DNA of 34,270 nucleotides from Bacteroidaceae bacterium (lineage in GTDB: Bacteria > Bacteroidota > Bacteroidia > Bacteroidales > Bacteroidaceae): contig JAFZKR010000112.1 of the NCBI GenBank assembly GCA_017551845.1, forward strand, positions 1-34,270. The letters are read 5' to 3'. The notes beneath the pieces are model-generated. The model was not told the origin of the DNA. It ran no database searches and saw nothing but the letters and a program-made list of their open reading frames with translations. The translations under genes were made by a program, and so were the position numbers. Of this stretch, positions 17,048 through 24,637 are shown in pieces; within the stretch, counting starts at the first letter, position 1; every line of letters begins with the position of its first letter.

Positions 17048-18058
17048 ATGAAACTTGATAAAAAAGTCTTGATGGAAGTTGAGCAGGTTTATACTGCCAA
17101 CGCATTCCGCATCGGTGACGAGACATTCGTGGCAGCCGGTTCGGAAACCACTCCACAGGTTTTTCTCCACAATCTGAAAAAAGGTACTTCAGAACTGGTA
17201 TCTGATTGTCCTGGAGGAGTGATGAGTTTTGTACCGGTTCCCGGTAATCCTGATATGTTTTTCTCGATTATGGGTCTGTTCCCTCCTTTTGTGGGGGCCG
17301 ATGCCGGACTGTTCATGCATGTAAGGACATCTGATGGCTGGAAGACAGTGAAGCAGATGCCGTTGCCTTTCGCTCATAGGTGTGATATACTTGAGACAGA
17401 AGGTAAAAACTGGGTTTTTGCCGCTTCGGTCAGCAGGTTCAAAGAGAATCCTGCAGACTGGTCCTGCAAGGGAGAGGTTTATGTGATAGGATTTGACGAG
17501 AATGGAGAACCTGTCGCCCCTAAGCTACTCTATAGCTCTCTGACACGTAATCACGGTATGCTGAAGTATAGAACCGGTGACAAGGAGATTATGTGTGTCT
17601 CCGGTGCTGAGGGTATATTTGGTTTCATTCCAGGAACAGATGGTAGTTGGAAAATAGAAAAACTGTTTGACAGAGAGGTGAGTGAATTCGGTTTTGTAGA
17701 TATGAACGGTGACGGTCAGGATGAACTGGTGACCATTGAACCGTTTCATGGAAATACGCTCAATATTTACAGGAAACAGGGTGAAACATGGTCTCCGATC
17801 TTCACCGATTCGCTTTCCTTCGGGCATGGCCTGAGTTGCGGATTGTTCCGTGGCAAACCTGTCATTGTTGTGGGGAACCGCAGGGGGACATTTACTCTTG
17901 ACATGTTTACTGCCAAAGACCCGGCCAAAGGAGTTTTTGAACGGCATCAGATAGAACAGGATGCCGGTCCTACACAGACTCTTGTTTTCAGTTCTGAAGG
18001 TGTTGATTATATTCTCAGTGCCAACCAGAGGCAGAATCAGGTGGTATTGTATTATTAA
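17048..18058 (+). CDS. Cytoplasmic beta-propeller protein (FG-GAP/VCBS-like), function unknown
   Basis: The 336-residue protein has no signal peptide or membrane segment. It is built of short beta-strand repeats of about 50-60 residues, suggesting a six- or seven-bladed propeller. One FG-GAP/VCBS-like calcium loop is clear: FVDMNGDGQDELV (about 216-228). Histidines recur at similar blade positions: FAHRCD (His110), NHGM (His169) and GHGLS (His260). Such placement resembles metal-binding propeller enzymes such as aldos-2-ulose dehydratase and propeller polysaccharide lyases; this is a resemblance, not a proven homology. The frame is open upstream into the permease gene, but the ATG at 17048, just after the permease stop, gives the plausible N-terminus. 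Position in the operon suggests a sugar dehydratase, isomerase, lactonase or decarboxylase step. Confidence 0.6.
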   Translation: MKLDKKVLMEVEQVYTANAFRIGDETFVAAGSETTPQVFLHNLKKGTSELVSDCPGGVMSFVPVPGNPDMFFSIMGLFPPFVGADAGLFMHVRTSDGWKTVKQMPLPFAHRCDILETEGKNWVFAASVSRFKENPADWSCKGEVYVIGFDENGEPVAPKLLYSSLTRNHGMLKYRTGDKEIMCVSGAEGIFGFIPGTDGSWKIEKLFDREVSEFGFVDMNGDGQDELVTIEPFHGNTLNIYRKQGETWSPIFTDSLSFGHGLSCGLFRGKPVIVVGNRRGTFTLDMFTAKDPAKGVFERHQIEQDAGPTQTLVFSSEGVDYILSANQRQNQVVLYY

Positions 18059-18076
18059 CAGAAATAAGTGTACAGT

Positions 18077-18853
18077 ATGATGACCTACAAATCAAAATTA
18101 CTTCCAGCTTTCTTAGCATTGCTTATGACAGCCGGCTTCCAGCCGAAGTTGTCCGCACAGGACTCCTCACCGGCATTTGAAAACTATTTCATGCCTGCAT
18201 CGACAAAGACAGCAAAGCCTGACGAAAAAGGATTCATCCGTCGTTGGCTGTTGCTTGAACCCATTAGCAAACCTAACCGTAACAACCGCGTCTTTACGGA
18301 CAGTTACGTGAGGGACGCTCTTACCCATGAGTATTTCCCCGGACAGTTCACTGTTATTCCCAAGGACGGAGACAAGGTGAAGGTGAATATGGAGATACAA
18401 GCTCCGGTAAACCTGCAGGCCGGTCGTCCGACCGCAGCCCAGCCTCAGACCCCAACAATGGAGGATGTCGAACTTACATGGCATGCTCTTGACAGCAAAT
18501 TATTCAATATTAAACTGTTCAGATTTGCAACAGGTTTGGGGAAGACCCGTTACGGCGTGGTGTTCTGGGCAGTTACAATAGTGGAATGTGACCGCGACAT
18601 GGAGAACGTCCGTTTGGCAGTGGGAACCAACAAGGGTTCCATGTGGTGGGTGAATGGTGAGGAACTTATCCTTTTGGCCGGTGACCGGCACATGAATGTT
18701 GACAGTGCCGTTTCCAAAAGGATTACCCTAAAGAAAGGACGCAACATAGTACGTGCCGGAATCATCAATGGTCCGAGCATGAGTGATTTTTGCGCCCGCT
18801 TCATCGATGAACAGGGTAATCCTATCACCAATTTGACTATTACCTGTAAATGA
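18077..18853 (+). CDS. Secreted beta-sandwich protein (carbohydrate-binding-like)
   Basis: The 258-residue protein has an N-terminal signal peptide (about residues 1-28, ending KLSAQ). The mature part contains FIRRWLLLEPI, ELTWHALDSKLFN, GVVFWAVT, MWWVNGEEL and LKKGRNIVRAGIING. The pattern of strands with NGEE and KKGRN loops looks like a galactose-binding-domain-like jelly roll. I recall similar sequence in N-terminal parts of proteins annotated as acetylxylan esterases in Bacteroidales, but no esterase Gly-x-Ser-x-Gly site is present here, so the catalytic part is missing or never belonged. The start could be either of two adjacent ATGs (18077, 18080) or the GTG at 18068. It overlaps the GH43 gene by 4 bases, so the two are probably translationally coupled and act together outside the cytoplasm. 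Confidence 0.6.
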   Translation: MMTYKSKLLPAFLALLMTAGFQPKLSAQDSSPAFENYFMPASTKTAKPDEKGFIRRWLLLEPISKPNRNNRVFTDSYVRDALTHEYFPGQFTVIPKDGDKVKVNMEIQAPVNLQAGRPTAAQPQTPTMEDVELTWHALDSKLFNIKLFRFATGLGKTRYGVVFWAVTIVECDRDMENVRLAVGTNKGSMWWVNGEELILLAGDRHMNVDSAVSKRITLKKGRNIVRAGIINGPSMSDFCARFIDEQGNPITNLTITCK

Positions 18854-20349
18854 ATCCCGTAACTATCAAAAACATAAATATGAAAAATAATATGAAATAT
18901 CTTTGCGCGGGGTTGATACTGTCGGCCGCTGCGGTTGACATGTATGGACAAATAGGTGCTCCCTTCATTCATGACCCTTCGACAATAGTGGAATGTGAAG
19001 GGAAATATTATACTTTCGGAACAGGCGGCGGAGGCCTTATTTCTGAGGACGGATGGCATTGGAGCGGCGGTGCTGTCAGACCTGGCGGAGGTGCCGCTCC
19101 TGACGCGATGAAGATTGGCGACCGCTATCTTGTAGCCTATAGTGCTACAGGCGGAGGACTTGGGGGCGGTCACGCTGGCCGTATCCTTACGATGTGGAAC
19201 AAGACTCTGGATCCGGATTCCCCCGATTTCAAATATACTGATCCGGTTGTCGTGGCAAGTTCTGTTGAGGATGAGGATTGTGATGCTATTGATGTAGGTC
19301 TGATGCTTGACCCTACCACCGGCAGACTATGGTGTACATACGGTACATATTACGGGTTCATCCGTCAGGTGGAACTTGACCCGGCAACAGGTTTCCGCAT
19401 CGAAGGAAACGAAGCCATAGACGTGGCTGTGGATTGTGAGGCAAGTGTCATGATGTACAGGAACGGATGGTATTATCTGCTTGGAACACACGGTACATGC
19501 TGCGATGGTGCAAACTCCACATACACCATTTACGTGGGTAGGTCACGTAATGTCAACGGTCCGTTTTATGACAATGTGGGCCGCACGATGATTGAAGGGG
19601 GCGGTCGCAAAGTGCTGTCTACTGAAGGTCGCAGGGTAGGTCCCGGTCATTTCGGCAGATATATAATCGAGGAAGGTGTAGAGAAGATGTCATGCCATTT
19701 TGAGGCTGATCTTGATCAAGGTGGACGCAGTGTTTTGGCTATCAGGCCATTGTTGTGGAAAAATGATTGGCCTGAGGCCGGCGATCCGTTTGAGGACGGT
19801 GTGTATGAGATTGAGACTGCGCGTAACGGTTACGCTCTTGAAATGACGGTTGATTTTGTCCGTACCGGGGGTGGTATGGGCGGCATGGGAGGTGGCCGTA
19901 ACGCTGGAGCCTCTGCACCCGCTTCTGTGCCTAACCAGCAGCTTTCGGAAGTAATAGACTCATGGCCAAAGGGTGACTGTCAGGCCAGGAATGGCTATTA
20001 TGTGGCCCGTCCGTGGCAACGCTGGACTGTTCAGGCAGTACCTGAGGCAGGTGGTTATTTAGGAGGACCTTACTACAAGATTCTTATTGCAGGTACCGAG
20101 CGGGCTCTTGCCGCTACTGCCGATGCTGAGGTTCAGGTAGTCTCTGAATTTACCGGTGCCGACGAACAGTTATGGAGGATTGACCAGCTTACAGACGGCA
20201 GTTTCCGTATAATGCCTAAGAAGGTTCCCGGTCATTCCAAGCCTTTGGCTCTGGTGTCGATGGGTGACTGCACTCCTACGTTGGCTGAGTTTAACTTCAG
20301 TTCGGATAACAGCAAGTGGTACTTCCGTCATTTTGAACCGTTGAAATAA
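18850..20349 (+). CDS. Secreted GH43 glycoside hydrolase with C-terminal beta-trefoil-like region
   Basis: A signal peptide (ending about DMYGQ, residue 34) precedes a five-bladed propeller typical of family GH43, which includes arabinanases, arabinofuranosidases and xylosidases. Candidate catalytic residues are Asp42 (FIHDPS, base), Asp148 (AIDVG, pKa modulator) and Glu197 (DCEASVM, acid). GTHGTCCDGANSTY and GPGHFG (His267) resemble arabinanase-type GH43. A Gly/Met-rich insert GGGMGGMGGGRNAGASAPAS (about 340-360) separates the catalytic part from a C-terminal region with QLWRIDQ (about 440-446) that resembles a ricin-type beta-trefoil carbohydrate-binding module. The ATG at 18850 overlaps the previous stop (ATGA); the Mets at residues 11 and 15 are alternative starts. 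It is the last gene of the operon. Confidence 0.87.
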   Translation: MNPVTIKNINMKNNMKYLCAGLILSAAAVDMYGQIGAPFIHDPSTIVECEGKYYTFGTGGGGLISEDGWHWSGGAVRPGGGAAPDAMKIGDRYLVAYSATGGGLGGGHAGRILTMWNKTLDPDSPDFKYTDPVVVASSVEDEDCDAIDVGLMLDPTTGRLWCTYGTYYGFIRQVELDPATGFRIEGNEAIDVAVDCEASVMMYRNGWYYLLGTHGTCCDGANSTYTIYVGRSRNVNGPFYDNVGRTMIEGGGRKVLSTEGRRVGPGHFGRYIIEEGVEKMSCHFEADLDQGGRSVLAIRPLLWKNDWPEAGDPFEDGVYEIETARNGYALEMTVDFVRTGGGMGGMGGGRNAGASAPASVPNQQLSEVIDSWPKGDCQARNGYYVARPWQRWTVQAVPEAGGYLGGPYYKILIAGTERALAATADAEVQVVSEFTGADEQLWRIDQLTDGSFRIMPKKVPGHSKPLALVSMGDCTPTLAEFNFSSDNSKWYFRHFEPLK

Positions 20350-20389
20350 CAGTTTTTTGCCGTTTATAATACGGCATTACTTAAAAATC

Positions 20390-20424
20390 AGGAGGGCCGG
20401 AAATGAATAGTTTCCGGCCCTCCT
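20390..20424 (-). terminator. Strong terminator between convergent operons
   Basis: A perfect 14-bp stem (AGGAGGGCCGGAAA / TTTCCGGCCCTCCT) with a 7-base loop. Read on the minus strand it is followed by GATTTTTAA, so it primarily ends the polyferredoxin transcript; on the plus strand it may also stop the GH43 operon, 41 bases after that stop codon. Confidence 0.85.
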
Positions 20425-20450
20425 CCAGTTATGTGTTTCTTTTCCAGCTG

Positions 20451-21941
20451 TCAGAATCCGAAATCAAAACTGTCTGTTTTGATGTCAGTGTCCTGTTCTG
20501 GTGCTTTGGCCTCAATATGGACAGGATTACCCTCTATGTGGACTGCCTTAACGGGACATATATACTCGCAGCCACCACAGCCTACGCAAAGCTCCTGTGT
20601 GGTCTCAGGGATGGTGAGTCCGCCTTCGAACGGCACCATGTGGATGGCTTGGACAGGACAATGCTCGGCACATGCTCCGCAACTGGTATGGTTCACATTG
20701 ACTACACATATATCCTTATTGAAAACCACGTGACCTGGCTGAGTGCTGTGTTTCTGCTCTGTGGTAAGAGGACGTATGGCACCGGTGGGACATATCTGAC
20801 TGCAAAGATTGCAGTCATAGTTGCAGTAGCCGTCATCAAATTTCATGACCGGTTGCATGATGCCCCCCAATCCGTATTCCATACCGGCGGGTTTGAGTAC
20901 ATGTGAAGGACATTTGCTCACGCATAGATGACACGCTGTACAATGCTGCAGCAGATTTTTGTGACTGGCGGAGCCAGGGGGCGACATGGGAATACGTGCC
21001 TCTTTCTTGCCAGTTACTTCAGCCTTAAGAGCGGCTGGAGCGAGCGCTGCAATTACCAATGTGGATCTGAGGAATTGGCGCTTTGATTCATCGACGGTAT
21101 CGGTGTTGATCAGACTTTTCTTTTTCCTTTTGGGTACACTGTAACTTATGGCTTTCTGCCGGCATGCATCTATACAGTCAAAACAATCGACACAGCGTGA
21201 GTAGTCTATCTGTTGTTTTACGGAATCTATGCAATATGCCTTACATTTGCGCTGGCAAGCCAAACAATGGTTGCATTTCTCTTCATTTATGTGTATGCGC
21301 AGAAGAGAGAAACGCGAAAAGAAGCCCAATATGGTTCCCACAGGACAAATGGTGTTGCACCAGGTACGTCCATGGCGATACGAAATATGTCCGATGATGA
21401 ACAGCGTGAGTAGTGCCACAACAAATGCCGTTATGGACTTGAGCGAGATCAGAACCTTGAAGAATCGGTAGCTTCCGGTTTTCTCAGATATGGCTGCAAG
21501 TAAGTTGTTGGCAAACAGATATACAGGTTTGAACAGTTCATCGGCCATTCGACCGTATGCGCTGTACGGTTCCACAAGGCCCACCAGGAAGGTAAAACCG
21601 CATATCCATGCAACTACCAGTATTGCAAGAACTCCCCAGCGCAGCCAAGGCTTGTCAGGTTTGTAACCGTATTTCTTCTTCTTGTCGGATTTCCGCGACA
21701 GCCAGTTCATGAAATCCTGAAAAATGCCGAGCGGACAGATGACAGAGCAATATAACCTGCCGAATATGAGTGTCGTGGCGATGAGACAAGCTATCGTTAC
21801 AACGCTCAGGGAGAGCAGAGCAGGTCCGAACTGGATCTTCTGTAGCCAAGGGTCATTGAGGATTCCGCTGAAATCCAGGAATCCGAATGTAAGTATGGCG
21901 ATTACTGCAATCGCCACAACTGTTCTTGCTTTTCTGAGCAT
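20451..21941 (-). CDS. Membrane polyferredoxin (NapH/NapG-like fusion)
   Basis: This 496-residue electron-transfer protein has about four or five transmembrane helices in residues 1-190, with NapH/NosR-type CxxxCP motifs (Cys65/Cys69 and Cys195/Cys199). Two ferredoxin clusters follow at Cys223-233 and Cys250-260. A basic stretch then leads into a Tat-like sequence, SKRQFLRSTLVIAALAPAALKA (286-307 region), and at least four more Cys groups: 334-344, 373-384, 421-428 (with Cys412), and 452-462. The layout is that of NapH followed by NapG in one chain. It would move electrons between the quinone pool and an acceptor. It lies 6 bases downstream of the DUF362 gene in the same transcript. The electron donor and acceptor are unknown. 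Confidence 0.85.
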   Translation of the reverse strand: MLRKARTVVAIAVIAILTFGFLDFSGILNDPWLQKIQFGPALLSLSVVTIACLIATTLIFGRLYCSVICPLGIFQDFMNWLSRKSDKKKKYGYKPDKPWLRWGVLAILVVAWICGFTFLVGLVEPYSAYGRMADELFKPVYLFANNLLAAISEKTGSYRFFKVLISLKSITAFVVALLTLFIIGHISYRHGRTWCNTICPVGTILGFFSRFSLLRIHINEEKCNHCLACQRKCKAYCIDSVKQQIDYSRCVDCFDCIDACRQKAISYSVPKRKKKSLINTDTVDESKRQFLRSTLVIAALAPAALKAEVTGKKEARIPMSPPGSASHKNLLQHCTACHLCVSKCPSHVLKPAGMEYGLGGIMQPVMKFDDGYCNYDCNLCSQICPTGAIRPLTTEQKHSTQPGHVVFNKDICVVNVNHTSCGACAEHCPVQAIHMVPFEGGLTIPETTQELCVGCGGCEYICPVKAVHIEGNPVHIEAKAPEQDTDIKTDSFDFGF

Positions 21942-21947
21942 ATGCGG

Positions 21948-22895
21948 TCAGAGTCTTATCCTTTTTACGTTGATTGATTCCAGGTCCATAGTGCCGAGTC
22001 CCAGTTTCTGGGCATCGGGGATATGCTCTATGTCATCAAAACGTATGTTGGTATTAATCTGGGTGAAGAACTTTCCTGCTGCTGTATCTACTGCCACGAT
22101 ATCGGGTGATGCGAAAAGGGCTTTTGTGAGTACCACATCAGTCGCCCTGCCTCCCTGCGGTCCGTTGGTTGCCATAGTACGGTAAGCATCGACAATATGA
22201 AGTACGGCAGGCTTGTAGGTGCAGATATCTGCTATGCACTGATGAAGACCTCTTGAATGGAAAGCTCGGCGGTCCCACACGATACCCATGTGATTCTTCA
22301 TGGCACTGGTCATGAGCGCTCCGCCGTGGTTTTTAAGAACGGGAACATTGATCCATTTGTCACACTCTACAATGGCTTTATGCACCATGGCGTTTTTGAG
22401 GCTCTTTCCATTAGGTATTTCCACATTCTGATAATAGGATTGTTCGTGTGCGGGAACCATAGTGGCGCCGGCTTTTTTTACAACGGCATCAATTCCGCTA
22501 TGGTCGTAACAACGGCTCCAGTTGTCGCATGTATGGTCAAATACCTTTATTTCAGCTGCTCCTGCATCCTGGCACATCTTGATAAGTGAGGCCAGAAGAT
22601 CCGGATTGGTGTTACCTGCCAGTTCAGGAGTACGGTCCCAACCTATGTTCGGTTTGATGACTATCTTGTCTCCCTTATTAATAAAACGGCTTATTCCTCC
22701 TAACTCTTTCATAGCGGCTTCCAGCATTGCTGCGGGTTCACCGTTCATGACTGCTGCAAGGTCAGCGTTTTCTGATGCTGCAGACGGAGTGGAAGAAGGT
22801 ATGGTGGATGCCATGACATCCATCATTCCGTTGCTTTTCACACTTACTATGGCTCCGACTGCGGCCAAAGACTTGAGAAAATCTCTTCTATCCAT
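21948..22895 (-). CDS. DUF362 protein with twin-arginine signal
   Basis: The N-terminus MDRRDFLKSLAAVGAIVSV is a twin-arginine (Tat) signal with the RRxFLK motif, so the protein is probably exported folded, which is usual for cofactor-bearing proteins. The rest (DUF362 domain, about residues 60-310) has DKIVIKPNIGWDR, a CDKWINVPVLKNHGG segment and AMKNHMGIVWDRR, conserved features of the family. Few Cys are present and there is no ferredoxin CxxCxxC motif, so Fe-S clusters would have to come from the adjacent polyferredoxin. The biochemical role of DUF362 is not established to my knowledge; the conserved pairing with polyferredoxins suggests a redox partner. It is the first gene of a two-gene operon, divergent from purH. 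Confidence 0.87.
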   Translation of the reverse strand: MDRRDFLKSLAAVGAIVSVKSNGMMDVMASTIPSSTPSAASENADLAAVMNGEPAAMLEAAMKELGGISRFINKGDKIVIKPNIGWDRTPELAGNTNPDLLASLIKMCQDAGAAEIKVFDHTCDNWSRCYDHSGIDAVVKKAGATMVPAHEQSYYQNVEIPNGKSLKNAMVHKAIVECDKWINVPVLKNHGGALMTSAMKNHMGIVWDRRAFHSRGLHQCIADICTYKPAVLHIVDAYRTMATNGPQGGRATDVVLTKALFASPDIVAVDTAAGKFFTQINTNIRFDDIEHIPDAQKLGLGTMDLESINVKRIRL

Positions 22896-23018
22896 AATGG
22901 TCAGTATAACTAATGTTTTGAAAATATGGCGCTAAGATATGAAAAATGTTTTGGAATAGGTGTGATTCCACATTATTTATTACGGGAACAAATTGTTCAT
23001 TATTTTATGGAGCGCGTT

Positions 23019-23050
23019 ATTGGTGAACTTGCTGAAAATGGTTAATTTCG
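23019..23050 (+). promoter_or_regulatory. Possible promoter for purH
   Basis: ATTG at 23019-23022, a 20-base spacer and TAATTTCG at 23043-23050 match the Bacteroidota pattern with one mismatch in each box, 35 bases before the purH start codon. Confidence 0.35.
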
Positions 23051-23085
23051 CGGAAAAATATTATAACCGTAAAACCATATATACA

Positions 23086-24612
23086 ATGTCCGGAACAAAA
23101 CGTATTTCATCAGCTTTGATATCGGTCTTCCACAAGGATGGACTTGACGAGATAATCAATAAGCTTCACGAGGAGGGTGTCAAACTCATTTCGACAGGAG
23201 GAACCCAGCGTTTCATTGAATCACTCGGGGTGCCGTGCCAGCCGGTAGAGGAGCTGACGGGTTATCCTTCAATACTTGGCGGCCGTGTCAAGACTCTCCA
23301 CCCGAAAGTTTTCGGCGGAATACTGGCACGTCGTGAGGAAGAGAGCGATATGGCCCAGATGGTAAGCTATGATATACCGGAAATAGACCTTGTAATTGTG
23401 GATCTCTATCCTTTCGAAGATACCGTCAAGTCCGGAGCTTCCGATGCTGACATCATAGAGAAGATTGACATTGGCGGCATTTCGCTTATCCGTGCAGGAG
23501 CCAAGAACTTCAGGGATTCGCTGATAGTTGCCAGCAAGGAGCAGTATAAACCATTGCTTGACATACTTAACGAGAGAGGTGCCGAGACGACCCTTGAAGA
23601 GCGCCGCTGGTTTGCCAAGGAAGCTTTCGCTGTTTCATCTTATTATGACAGCTGCATTTACAACTGGTTTGCTTCCGATGATGATGAGGATCATTTTCGC
23701 TTGGCGCTGGATGGTCACAAAGCAATGCGTTATGGTGAGAATCCTCATCAGAAAGGTGTGTTCCACGGAGATCTTGATGCCATGTTCGATCAGGTTCATG
23801 GAAAGGAGATATCCTATAACAACCTGCTTGACATAAACGCAGCCATAGACCTGATAGACGAGTTCGACGAGACAACGTTCGCTATTCTCAAGCACAACAA
23901 CGCATGTGGTGTTGCTTCGCGTTCCACTCTGCTTGAAGCCTGGAAGGATGCCTTGGCCGGTGATCCTGTTTCTGCTTTCGGCGGAGTACTTGTGGCCAAT
24001 GCTCCTATTGACAAGGTTACTGCAGAGGAGATAAATAAAATTTTCTTTGAGGTAATCATTGCTCCTGATTATGATTTTGATGCCCTGGAGATACTCGGAC
24101 AAAAGAAAAATCGTATCATTCTAATACGTAATGAACAGGAGATGCCTGTAAAACTGGTGCGCTCAGCACTCAACGGTGTACTTGTCCAGGATAAAGACAC
24201 CAAGGTTGAAACTCCTGATGACCTTAAACTGGTGACTACCCGTACTCCTGACGACAGTGAGATTGAGGATATGCTTTTCGCAAACAAAATTGTAAAGAAC
24301 AGCAAGAGCAATTCCATCGTGTTCGCCCGTGGCAAGCAGCTGTTGGCAAGCGGAGTGGGCCAGACATCCAGGGTGGATGCCCTCAAGCAGGCTGTTGAGA
24401 AAGCTCACGGGTTCGGATTCTCGTTGGAGGGCGCGGCTATGGCAAGCGATGCCTTCTTCCCGTTCCCGGACTGCGTGGAACTGGCTGACCAGGCAGGAGT
24501 AAAGAATGTCATTCATCCGGGCGGCTCGGTACGTGACCAGGAGTCTATTGACTACTGTGAGGAGCATGACATGACAATGGTCATTACCGGTTACCGTCAT
24601 TTCAAACATTGA
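23086..24612 (+). CDS. purH: Bifunctional AICAR formyltransferase / IMP cyclohydrolase
   Basis: PurH carries out the last two steps of de novo purine synthesis, formylating AICAR with 10-formyl-tetrahydrofolate and closing the ring to IMP. The 508-residue protein has an N-terminal MGS-like cyclohydrolase domain (ALISVFHKDGL, then STGGTQRFIE and GGRVKTLHPKVFGG) and a C-terminal formyltransferase domain with the catalytic KHNNACG motif (Lys269, His270) and ASDAFFPFPD. The frame is open upstream to 22993, but the ATG at 23086 gives the family's usual N-terminus (SGTKRISSALISV). mreB follows after 25 bases with no terminator, so the purine gene probably shares a transcript with the cell-shape cluster, an arrangement I recognise from Bacteroides. 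Confidence 0.97.
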   Translation: MSGTKRISSALISVFHKDGLDEIINKLHEEGVKLISTGGTQRFIESLGVPCQPVEELTGYPSILGGRVKTLHPKVFGGILARREEESDMAQMVSYDIPEIDLVIVDLYPFEDTVKSGASDADIIEKIDIGGISLIRAGAKNFRDSLIVASKEQYKPLLDILNERGAETTLEERRWFAKEAFAVSSYYDSCIYNWFASDDDEDHFRLALDGHKAMRYGENPHQKGVFHGDLDAMFDQVHGKEISYNNLLDINAAIDLIDEFDETTFAILKHNNACGVASRSTLLEAWKDALAGDPVSAFGGVLVANAPIDKVTAEEINKIFFEVIIAPDYDFDALEILGQKKNRIILIRNEQEMPVKLVRSALNGVLVQDKDTKVETPDDLKLVTTRTPDDSEIEDMLFANKIVKNSKSNSIVFARGKQLLASGVGQTSRVDALKQAVEKAHGFGFSLEGAAMASDAFFPFPDCVELADQAGVKNVIHPGGSVRDQESIDYCEEHDMTMVITGYRHFKH

Positions 24613-24637
24613 TTCATAACGCATAACACATACTACA

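Noticed and set aside
20358..20376. Small hairpin TGCCGT / ACGGCA as terminator of the GH43 operon
   Set aside because: Only 6 bp, and the T run lies before the stem, not after it; the 14-bp hairpin at 20390-20424 is a better candidate.
22993..23085. 31-residue N-terminal extension of PurH
   Set aside because: The extension includes a promoter-like element and does not resemble the PurH N-terminus; the ATG at 23086 fits the family.
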